Origin: Hyphomicrobiales bacterium
GTDB lineage: Bacteria; Pseudomonadota; Alphaproteobacteria; Rhodospirillales; JACKKN01
Direction of reading: 5' to 3'
NCBI GenBank assembly: GCA_024236415.1
Contig: JACKKN010000005.1
Coordinates: 62,001 to 126,000 of the forward strand
DNA length: 64,000 nucleotides
The notes beneath the pieces were generated by a model. That model saw only the letters and a list, made by a program, of their open reading frames with translations. It was not told where the DNA came from and ran no database searches. Within the stretch, counting starts at the first letter, position 1, and each line of letters begins with the position of its first letter. Positions 39,705 through 46,410 of the stretch are shown here, piece after piece. The position numbers were made by a program, and so were the translations under genes.

Positions 39705-40640
39705 TCAGTCGTCGAGGAACGCCTGCAGGCCGGGAAAGCTGCGGATACAGGCCATGGCCACCGGCGGCGCCACGCCCACGGCGCGGGCGGCGGCGAAGGC
39801 CGCGGCGGCGGCGCGCCAATCCCCTTCGCCGGCCAAGGTCTCGTGCTCGCCCAGGTCCATGACCGGCACCGCGCCGCCCTCGCTGTCGTCGACCAGGGCG
39901 CCGTCCCGGACGTAGACCCCGCCGGCCACCGGGCCGCGGGCCGAAACCGGCACCACCCGCTGCTCGCCCCCGGCCATCAGGGTGTCGCACAGGGCCCGGG
40001 CCGCCGGGTCGTCCACCGAGACCACGGCCGCCCGCGGCGCCGTCTGGCGGTGGAACAGCCACTTGGCCGAATCCCCCAGGCCGGCGTCGTCGCCGATGCC
40101 CAGCAGCACGCCGACGTCGAAGGTGATCGAGACCGTGCGCTGAAGCTGCGCGCCGGACATGGCCAGGACGTAGGTCTGGCCCGGCCCCAGGGGATAGAGG
40201 CCCAGGGCCGACTGCCCGGGCAGGCCGCCCACCTCCTCCTCGCGCCCGGCCAGGCGCAGGACGTGGCCGACCAGGGCGGCGCCGGTCTCGCGCCCCGTGT
40301 CCCCGGCCACGCCGATGAAGGCCGCGTCGCGCTGGCACCGGGCCAGGACCTCGACGTCGCCGATGACCTCGCAGCCGGCGGCCCGGGCCAGTTGCTCGAC
40401 CGGCCCGCCCGGCGGCACGCCGTCGCCCAGGACCAGGCTGACCGGTTCGCGCCAGTCGCACAGGTGCAGGTTGACCAGCGGGATCTCCCATTCGGCGGCG
40501 GCGGCGCGGGCGGCCGCGTCGTCGTCCCAGGCCCAGACCGGAACCTCGCTGCGCGACATGGCCCGGGCCGTGGTCAGGCCGGCGGGGTCGAGGCCGTAGA
40601 CGGCCACGGTGTAGCCGGCGAAGGGAAAGGTGTCGATCAC
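39705..40640 (-). CDS. MurD-like pseudoenzyme lacking the ATP-binding loop
   Basis: The 311-aa protein resembles UDP-N-acetylmuramoyl-alanine:D-glutamate ligase from its first residues: FAGYTVAVYGLDPAGLTTARAM, VWAWDDDAAARAAAAEWEIPLVNL, LVLGDGVPPGGPVEQLARAAGCEVIGDVEVLAR. The essential ATP loop, GTNGKST in MurD, reads GDTGRETG (113-120), and the protein is about 140 residues shorter than MurD, while the end (IRSFPGLQAF) still recalls the MurD C-terminal domain. It should not be able to bind ATP normally, so it is a diverged paralogue with another role, or a decaying copy. The frame is intact, arguing for function. It is divergent from the WD40-cytochrome gene with 14 bp between starts. Confidence 0.75.
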   Translation of the reverse strand: MIDTFPFAGYTVAVYGLDPAGLTTARAMSRSEVPVWAWDDDAAARAAAAEWEIPLVNLHLCDWREPVSLVLGDGVPPGGPVEQLARAAGCEVIGDVEVLARCQRDAAFIGVAGDTGRETGAALVGHVLRLAGREEEVGGLPGQSALGLYPLGPGQTYVLAMSGAQLQRTVSITFDVGVLLGIGDDAGLGDSAKWLFHRQTAPRAAVVSVDDPAARALCDTLMAGGEQRVVPVSARGPVAGGVYVRDGALVDDSEGGAVPVMDLGEHETLAGEGDWRAAAAAFAAARAVGVAPPVAMACIRSFPGLQAFLDD

Positions 40641-40654
40641 GGCCGGAGCCTCCC

Positions 40655-41950
40655 ATGGTAAGCCGTTTCGTTTTGGCCCTGTACGCCCTGCTGACGGCCG
40701 CGGCGCCGGCGGGCGCCGACCTGCTGGGTCACGGCGGCATGGTGCGGGCCCTGGCCGTGTCGCCCGACGGCGCGCGGGTGCTGACCGGCAGCTTCGACTA
40801 CACGGCCAAGGTCTGGAACTTCGACGACCAGTCCGAGCGCGCCGAGCTGGCCGACCACAACGGCCCGGTCAACGCCGTCGCCTTCCTGCCCGACGGCCGC
40901 CGCGCCGTCACCGCCGGCGGCGACGGGGTCGCCCTGCTGTGGGACCTGGAGCGGGGGCAGGTCTTGCGGAAATTCGAGGGCCACCAGGCCAAGATCGTGG
41001 CCGTGGCCCTGACCGGCGACGGCGCCCGCCTGGCCACGGCAAGCTGGGACCGCACGGCGCGGGTGTGGGACGTGGCCACGGGCCGGCAGCTGCTGGTCCT
41101 GGACCACCCGGCGCCGGTCAACGCCGTGGCCTTCGGCGCCGGCGGCGCCACCCTGGTCAGCGGCGGCCACGACGGGCTGGTGCGGGTGTGGGACGCGGCC
41201 ACGGGCCGGGCCAAAGGCCGGGTCAGCGGCCAGGGCATGGGCATCACCCAACTGGCGGTGTCGCCCGACGGCCGGCGCCTGCTGTCGTCGGGCATCGACA
41301 ACAGCCTGCGCCTGTGGGACCTGGCCGAGCTGCGCCAGGTGCGCGCCTTCCGCCTGCACGATTCCCAGGTGCTGAGCGCCGCCTTCTCGCCCGACGGGCA
41401 TACCGCCCTGTCGGGCGGCCGCGACGGGGTGCTGGTGCACCTGGACCTGGACACCGGGCAGGTCCTGCGCGCCATCAAGGCGCACAAGGCCATGGTCTGG
41501 AACGTGGCCTTCACCCCCGACGGCCGCTTCGCCCTGACCGCCAGCGCCGACGAGAGCGTGCGCGTGTGGCACCTGGCGACCGGGGACCGCATCGGCGACA
41601 CCGGGGCGCCGGACCCGGGGCCCAAGCCGTGGCTGACCAGCGACGCCCCGGGCCCGCGCCTGTATCGCAAGTGCGCCAAGTGCCATGCCCTGGACCCGGC
41701 GGCGCCGCAGCGCTCGGGGCCCCATTTCGCCGGCCTGTTCGGCCGCCGCGCCGGTACCGTGCCCGGGTACCGCTATTCGGCGGCCCTGGCCGGCGCCGAC
41801 TTCACCTGGAACGCCACGACCCTGGCCGAGCTGTTCACCCGCGGCCCCGACGTGATGCTGCCGGGCACCAAGATGCCGGTGCAGCGCATCCCCGACGCCG
41901 CCGGCCTGGCGGCCCTGATCGCCTACCTGCGGGAGCTGACGGCGGACTGA
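40655..41950 (+). CDS. Periplasmic WD40-repeat/cytochrome c fusion protein
   Basis: The 431-aa protein has a signal peptide (residues 1-21), seven WD40 repeats (about 22-315) enough for one closed propeller, and a C-terminal class I cytochrome c domain. Haem attachment is KCAKCH and the Met ligand is in LPGTKMP. The repeats show the usual VSPDGxxxLTGSxDxxxxVWD pattern. The protein should be exported, haem-loaded by the cytochrome c maturation system, and use the propeller to bind a partner. It neighbours the formate dehydrogenase region and may pass electrons there (inference). Only 14 bp separate its ATG from that of the MurD-like gene on the other strand. Confidence 0.9.
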   Translation: MVSRFVLALYALLTAAAPAGADLLGHGGMVRALAVSPDGARVLTGSFDYTAKVWNFDDQSERAELADHNGPVNAVAFLPDGRRAVTAGGDGVALLWDLERGQVLRKFEGHQAKIVAVALTGDGARLATASWDRTARVWDVATGRQLLVLDHPAPVNAVAFGAGGATLVSGGHDGLVRVWDAATGRAKGRVSGQGMGITQLAVSPDGRRLLSSGIDNSLRLWDLAELRQVRAFRLHDSQVLSAAFSPDGHTALSGGRDGVLVHLDLDTGQVLRAIKAHKAMVWNVAFTPDGRFALTASADESVRVWHLATGDRIGDTGAPDPGPKPWLTSDAPGPRLYRKCAKCHALDPAAPQRSGPHFAGLFGRRAGTVPGYRYSAALAGADFTWNATTLAELFTRGPDVMLPGTKMPVQRIPDAAGLAALIAYLRELTAD

Positions 41951-42010
41951 GGGACCCGCGCGGGTCGGCCGCCGGGCCCCTCTTGCGTCCGCGGCCGCCC
42001 GTCGCCCGGA

Positions 42011-42050
42011 CGCGAAGGCGGCATGGATTCCCGCCTGCGCGGGAATGACG
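42011..42050. repeat. REP-like palindrome
   Basis: It contains GCATGGATTCCCGCCTGCGC followed by GGGAATGAC, forming a stem TTCCCGC/GCGGGAA. A partial relative lies at about 19212-19240 and the stem is shared with the ends of elements A and B. Confidence 0.6.
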
Positions 42051-42082
42051 GTATTGCGCGGTTCCCCGGAAGGGAACGAGGC

Positions 42083-42227
42083 CCGCGAGCAGGCGGGGAC
42101 CCATTCCGCCGCCATGGCGGCCAAGGATGGCGGGGCGGATTGGCCGCACGGCCCGGCCTGGGTTTGCCACACCATGGTGCCGGGATACGAAGGCGGAATG
42201 GGTCCCCGCCTGCGCGGGGACGACGCG
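42083..42227. repeat. Dispersed ~145-bp repeat element, copy B
   Basis: It aligns end to end with the reverse complement of 19303-19449, sharing hairpin ends (GGCGGGGACCCATTCCG and its mirrored counterpart CGGAATGGGTCCCCGCC) and interior GCCATGGCGG and TTGGCCGCACGGCCCGG. Most differences are single bases. It lies between convergent genes. Confidence 0.65.
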
Positions 42228-42264
42228 ACCACGAAGTTCTGGACCACGACAACGGCAACCCGAC

Positions 42265-43530
42265 CTAGGCCGCCTCGTCGTCCAGGTATTCGGCCAGCAG
42301 CTCGGTCAGGCCCAGGATCTCCAGGTCCATGTGGTACTCGTCGACGGCCTCCTCGAGCACGTTGCGGCAGTTGGCGCAGGAGGTGACCATGGCCTCCACC
42401 CCGCCCAGCTTGTCGACCTGTTCCTTCTTCTTGGCGAAGGCCTTGAAGCGCAGTTCCTCGGCCCGCTCGTTGGAGCTGACCCCGCCGCCGCCACCGCAGC
42501 AGTAGTTGCCGAGGCCGGCGTTGTCCATCTCGACGAAGCCGTCGGCCACCTGGTGCAGCAGGCTGCGCGGCTGCGCCGCCAGGCCGCCGCGGCGCACCAG
42601 CTGGCACGGGTCGTGGTAGGTCAGGCGGCGGCCGTCCTTGCCCTTGGTGCGCAGGCGGCCCTCGGCGCGGAGCTGTTCCAGCAGCTCCAGGATGTGGACC
42701 ACCTCGAACTTGTAGGGCCGGCCCATCAGGTTGGGCCCCTCCCACTTCAGGGCGCTGTAGGCGTGCCCGCACTCGGGGCTGATGACGTACTTGACCTCCA
42801 GCGTCTCGGCGGCGTTGACCACCCGGGCCAGCAGCTCGCGGGCGATATCGCGCGAGCCAAGCTGCACGCCGACGTTGGTGCCCTCGAAGCCGGCGCTGGG
42901 GATGGTCCAGGAGACGCCCGCCTGCTTGAAGATGCGGCTCAGCGCGCCGATCACCTCGGGGAAGCCCAGCACCTCCATGGCCGACAGGATGACCATGTAG
43001 TCGGCGCCCTTCTTGTCGAGCTCCACCGGGATGCCGGTCTCGGCCTCCTGGTCGGCGATCTGCTTCTTGAGGGCCTTGAGGGTGACGCCCAGGGGGCTGC
43101 CCTTCTCCAGCGCCCGCTCGCTGGCCTCGACCAGGCCCTGGGGGGCCACCCCGGCCGCCACCATGCCCTCGCGCATCTTGCGGATCGAGGTGGCGATGTC
43201 GATGCCCATGGGGCAGACCAGGGTGCAGCGCGCGCACATGGTGCAGGCGTCGTAGACCAGGGGCGACCATTCCTGCAGTTCCTCGAGGGTCACTTCGGAC
43301 GGCGCGATTCCCAACGCCCGGCGCAGGCCCGAGAACGGCGCCTTGTGGCGCTTGTAGGCGCGCACCATGGGCTTCAGCTTGTGGGTGGGGGTGTATTTCG
43401 GGTCGCGGGTGACCTCGTAGAAATGACAGGCCTCGGCGCACTCGCCGCAATGGACGCAGGATTCCAGGTAGCTGGCGACGGCGGCGTCGATCTGCCCCAG
43501 AAAGGCGTCGACGGCTTTCTCGGCGGTCAT
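42265..43530 (-). CDS. HdrD-like (CCG-domain) iron-sulfur protein
   Basis: The 421-aa cytosolic or membrane-peripheral protein has two [4Fe-4S] ferredoxin-type sites, CVHCGECAEAC (from residue 25) and CTMCARCTLVCP, and then two CCG-type domains as in heterodisulfide reductase HdrD, GlpC, DsrK and TmcB. The first shows SPECGHAYSALKWEG. The second shows DPCQLVRR, YCCGGGGGVSS and TSCANCRNVL, the special cysteine pattern that binds a non-cubane cluster. It forms a 4-bp overlapping pair with the NarI-like gene upstream, as in DsrMK and TmcBC complexes. It probably exchanges electrons between a thiol or quinone pool and the formate dehydrogenase operon (inference). Confidence 0.88.
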   Translation of the reverse strand: MTAEKAVDAFLGQIDAAVASYLESCVHCGECAEACHFYEVTRDPKYTPTHKLKPMVRAYKRHKAPFSGLRRALGIAPSEVTLEELQEWSPLVYDACTMCARCTLVCPMGIDIATSIRKMREGMVAAGVAPQGLVEASERALEKGSPLGVTLKALKKQIADQEAETGIPVELDKKGADYMVILSAMEVLGFPEVIGALSRIFKQAGVSWTIPSAGFEGTNVGVQLGSRDIARELLARVVNAAETLEVKYVISPECGHAYSALKWEGPNLMGRPYKFEVVHILELLEQLRAEGRLRTKGKDGRRLTYHDPCQLVRRGGLAAQPRSLLHQVADGFVEMDNAGLGNYCCGGGGGVSSNERAEELRFKAFAKKKEQVDKLGGVEAMVTSCANCRNVLEEAVDEYHMDLEILGLTELLAEYLDDEAA

Positions 43531-44171
43531 GGCGCGATCCCCCGGCGCCCGTAGGTGGCGCCCATGTAGCCCCGGCTGAGCACGAAGGTGAAGGCATGCA
43601 TGAGGCGGCTGAACGGGAAGTAGACCATCCACACCTCGACCGTCAGCATGTGGATGCCGCGCAGGACGTCGTTGCCCTCCTGCAGGGCCAGGCAGCCGGT
43701 CAGCATGGCCAGGAAGGTGAGCCAGGTGCCGGCGTGGTCGTCGGCGTCGGAGATCTGGCGCATGACCGGGTCGCAGATGCGCCGCACCCACAGCATGATC
43801 AGCCCGGCGAAGGCGACCTCGGCGACGACGATGAAGCCCCAGCGCGGCAGCGCCGGCCAGCTGACCCCCAGCAGGCGGTCATGGATGAAGGTGATGTGCG
43901 GCGCCGCGAACAGCAGCAGGGCGAACAGGCCCAGGTGGAACATGTAGCCGGCGATGATGTGGTAGGCCGTGCGCTCGGCGAAGCCGTGGCGCGGCAGGGA
44001 GTGGCGGATCACGGCGCCGATGGCGCCGCCCGCGGCCGAGGCCCGCGGGACGCTCAGGTCGGGCTTGCGGCCGAACCGCAGGATGCCCAGCAGGCGCCAG
44101 GCGGCCCCCACCACGAACACGGTGGCGGCCACGTACCACAGCGGCCCCTCGGTCAGTTCCAGGAATGTCAT
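43527..44171 (-). CDS. NarI/DsrM-like membrane cytochrome b subunit
   Basis: The 214-aa protein has about five membrane helices, resembling the haem-b subunit of respiratory nitrate reductase and DsrM/TmcC. Candidate haem ligands include His in RTAYHIIAGYMFHLGLF and in GIHMLTVEVWMVYFPFSRLMHAF. A short N-terminal helix (GPLWYVAATVFVVGAAW) precedes. Its stop overlaps the start of the HdrD-like gene (ATGA). Such subunits link quinones to a soluble Fe-S partner. It follows FDH gamma by 31 bp, so the pair belongs to the formate dehydrogenase operon. Confidence 0.85.
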   Translation of the reverse strand: MTFLELTEGPLWYVAATVFVVGAAWRLLGILRFGRKPDLSVPRASAAGGAIGAVIRHSLPRHGFAERTAYHIIAGYMFHLGLFALLLFAAPHITFIHDRLLGVSWPALPRWGFIVVAEVAFAGLIMLWVRRICDPVMRQISDADDHAGTWLTFLAMLTGCLALQEGNDVLRGIHMLTVEVWMVYFPFSRLMHAFTFVLSRGYMGATYGRRGIAP

Positions 44172-44202
44172 GCCGTGCCGTTTCCTCCTTGCCGGCGCCC
44201 GC

Positions 44203-45270
44203 TCATTCGGCCGGCGACCCCTGCTGCACGCCCGGCACATAGCCGTCCGAGCGGCGCTTGGTGCGGGACGCCTCGATCTCGGCCAGGACCTCCTCGGCCC
44301 ACAGGTCGTGGTGCTCGAGGCCCCAGTTGACGTCCACCTCGCCCTTGGTCATGCCCTCCAGCGCGCCCTCGACGCCGAGGGTGCCGATGTAGATGTGGCC
44401 GAAGGCCACGGCGATCAGGCCCAGGGCCACCACCACGTGGGCGATGTTGGCCCATTGCAGCAGTTCCAGGGTCGGCCACCAGGGGAACTCCATCATCAGG
44501 CCGCTGACCGACAGGGACAGGCCGCCCAGGACCGCCATCCAGAACCAGATCTTCTCGCCGGCGTTGTTCTTCTCGGAACTGGTGTGGCCCGAGTTCAGGA
44601 CGCCGCCCTTCAGGGCCCACCGCACGTCGACCATGTTGAAGCCGTTGTCGCGCAGGTAGACCAGGAACATGGCGACGATGCCGACGATGAACAGCGGCCC
44701 GAACAGGTTGTGGCATTGCAGCGAGGCGTTGGCGATGACGCCGAAGGCCGCCTTGCCGATGATGGGCACCAGCAGGTGCTTGCCGAACAGCAGGAACAGC
44801 CCGGTGATGCCCAGCAGGATGAAGGTGCAGGCCACGAACCAGTGGATGATGCGCTCGGTCAGGGAGAAGCGCGGGATGGTGCGGCCCGAGCGCCCGCCCT
44901 CGATGCGGATGCGGCCGCGGATCAGGAAGAACAGGGCGATGGCGGCCAGGGACGCCAGCAGCAGGATGCCGCCGTAAAACAGCACCGGCCCGTTGCGGAT
45001 GGCGCGCCAGTTGTCGCCCTGGGACTGCACCAGGACCCCGGCCTGGGGGTTGGGGATGGACACCTTGCCGGGCATGCCGCGGCGGATCTGGCGCCAGAAG
45101 TCGGCGTCGTTGCTGGTGCCGTGCACGTTGCCGGGCACGGTGCCCTGGTTCTGCGCCCAGGCGCCGTGGTCCAGGTCCAGCGCGCCGGTCCAGGCCGCGG
45201 CCGCGGCCCAGGCCACCACCAGGACCAGGGCCAGGCCGGCCAGGCCGCGCCACAGGCGGGAAAGGATCAT
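44203..45270 (-). CDS. Formate dehydrogenase gamma subunit (cytochrome b556)
   Basis: The 355-aa membrane subunit anchors the enzyme and passes electrons to quinone. An N-terminal helix (about 8-28) leads to a periplasmic segment with DFWRQIRRGMPGKVSIPN. A helix at about 96-116 and a four-helix FdoI/FdnI-like core follow, with RFSLTERIIHWFVACTFILLGITG (haem His) and HVVVALGLIAVAFGHIYIGTLG. The C-terminal EGMTKGEVDVNWGLEHHDLW is typical. The frame extends nine codons further upstream, but ATG 45270 has AAAGGA just ahead. It is larger than the E. coli protein because of the N-terminal extension common in alphaproteobacteria. Confidence 0.93.
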   Translation of the reverse strand: MILSRLWRGLAGLALVLVVAWAAAAAWTGALDLDHGAWAQNQGTVPGNVHGTSNDADFWRQIRRGMPGKVSIPNPQAGVLVQSQGDNWRAIRNGPVLFYGGILLLASLAAIALFFLIRGRIRIEGGRSGRTIPRFSLTERIIHWFVACTFILLGITGLFLLFGKHLLVPIIGKAAFGVIANASLQCHNLFGPLFIVGIVAMFLVYLRDNGFNMVDVRWALKGGVLNSGHTSSEKNNAGEKIWFWMAVLGGLSLSVSGLMMEFPWWPTLELLQWANIAHVVVALGLIAVAFGHIYIGTLGVEGALEGMTKGEVDVNWGLEHHDLWAEEVLAEIEASRTKRRSDGYVPGVQQGSPAE

Positions 45271-45293
45271 GGTTTGAATCCCCCGTTCTCGGG

Positions 45294-45743
45294 TCATTGG
45301 CCCGGCGGGCGGACGCTGCCCCCGCCCTGAAGTGTGGTGCGCCCGCGCAGGGCCCCGGCGGGGACTCCGCCCACCGCCGGCGTGGCGCCGCCGCCGCGCG
45401 AGACGCCGGCGCCGGCCTGCAGGCTGCCGCGGGCGCGCAGGGCATCGCCCGGCACGCGCACGTCGGCCTCGCGCGCGCCGCCGCCGCCGGGGGTGCCGGC
45501 GGCGACCGAGACGCCGGCCTGGTAGGCGGCGCGGGCGCGCAGGGCGCGCAGTTGATCCTCGGCCAGCGGCGTGTCGGGCTTGCCCTTGTAGACGCCGGGC
45601 TCGTAGCGCAGCACGCGGTCGCCCTCGTCGGGGTTGCAGGCGCCCAGCAGGACCCCCGCCCCGGCCAGGGCGAGCACACAGACGGCAACGGCGGATCGAC
45701 GGCTCACGGCGCGCGCCTCACGACTCTTTCCGGGTCCCTTCAT
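45294..45743 (-). CDS. Repeat-containing lipoprotein in the formate dehydrogenase operon
   Basis: The 149-aa protein has a basic N-terminus, a hydrophobic segment and a lipobox LLGAC (Cys36), so it is an exported lipoprotein. The mature part holds three imperfect repeats, each starting ALRARAAYQAGVSV, ALRARGSLQAGAGV and ALRGRTTLQGGGSV and each followed by a Gly/Pro stretch. A GTG at codon 13 is another possible start. It sits between the beta and gamma genes with 58 and 23 bp gaps and must be co-transcribed. I do not recognise it as a known FDH component. Confidence 0.7.
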   Translation of the reverse strand: MKGPGKSREARAVSRRSAVAVCVLALAGAGVLLGACNPDEGDRVLRYEPGVYKGKPDTPLAEDQLRALRARAAYQAGVSVAAGTPGGGGAREADVRVPGDALRARGSLQAGAGVSRGGGATPAVGGVPAGALRGRTTLQGGGSVRPPGQ

Positions 45744-45801
45744 CCTTAGGCGGGAAACGGGGGACGCCGCAAGTCCGGCGTCCCCCGCGATCGGGTTCCG
45801 A

Positions 45802-46398
45802 TCAGGAACCGGACTTCAACTGGTAGGCCGTGCCCCAGCCCCAGGCGCCGGACCCGAAGCCGCGGGAGACCACCCGCTCGCGGTAGATGTTCGACACCAT
45901 GTCGCCGTCGCCGCCCAGCAGGGCCTTGGTCGAGCACATCTCGGCGCAGATCGGCAGCTTGCCCTCGGCCAGGCGGTTGCGGCCGTACTTCTGGAACTCG
46001 ACCGTGGAGTTGTCCTCCTCGGGCCCGCCGCCGCAGAAGGTGCACTTGTCCATCTTGCCGCGGCTGCCGAAGTTGCCGGCCTGGGGATACTGCGGGGCGC
46101 CGAACGGGCACCCGTAGAAGCAGTAGCCGCAGCCGATGCACAGGTCCTTGGAGTGCAGGACCACGCCCTCCTCGGTCTGGTAGATGCAGTCCACCGGGCA
46201 GACGGCGATGCAGGGCGCGTCCGAGCAGTGCATGCAGGCGACCGAGATCGACCGCTCGCCGGGGTTGCCGTCATTGATGGTGACGACGCGCCGGCGGTTG
46301 ATGCCCCAGGGCACCTCGTGCTCGTTCTTGCAGGCGGTGACGCAGGAGTTGCATTCGATGCAGCGCTCGGCGTCGCACAAAAACTTCATTCGTGCCAT
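45802..46398 (-). CDS. fdh3B: Formate dehydrogenase FDH3-type beta subunit (4Fe-4S)
   Basis: The 198-aa electron-transfer subunit carries four Cys clusters: CIECNSCVTAC, CMHCSDAPCIAVCP, CIGCGYCFYGCPFG and, further on, CTFCGGG with CAEMC, for four [4Fe-4S] clusters between the catalytic alpha and cytochrome gamma subunits. The start MARMKFLCDAERCIECN lacks the N-terminal extension of the E. coli type and there is no C-terminal anchor helix; both fit the FDH3 form. It follows the alpha gene by 12 bp. Confidence 0.95.
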   Translation of the reverse strand: MARMKFLCDAERCIECNSCVTACKNEHEVPWGINRRRVVTINDGNPGERSISVACMHCSDAPCIAVCPVDCIYQTEEGVVLHSKDLCIGCGYCFYGCPFGAPQYPQAGNFGSRGKMDKCTFCGGGPEEDNSTVEFQKYGRNRLAEGKLPICAEMCSTKALLGGDGDMVSNIYRERVVSRGFGSGAWGWGTAYQLKSGS

Positions 46399-46410
46399 GA
46401 CAGATCCTCC

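Larger units (their letters stand above)
41951..42264. other. 314-bp repeat-filled gap
   Basis: The gap after the WD40-cytochrome gene consists almost wholly of palindromic repeats: a REP-like unit (42011-42050), a small GTTCCC/GGGAAC hairpin (about 42060-42077) and the dispersed element copy B. No gene is visible. The repeats may also act as the terminator between the convergent genes. Confidence 0.6.
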
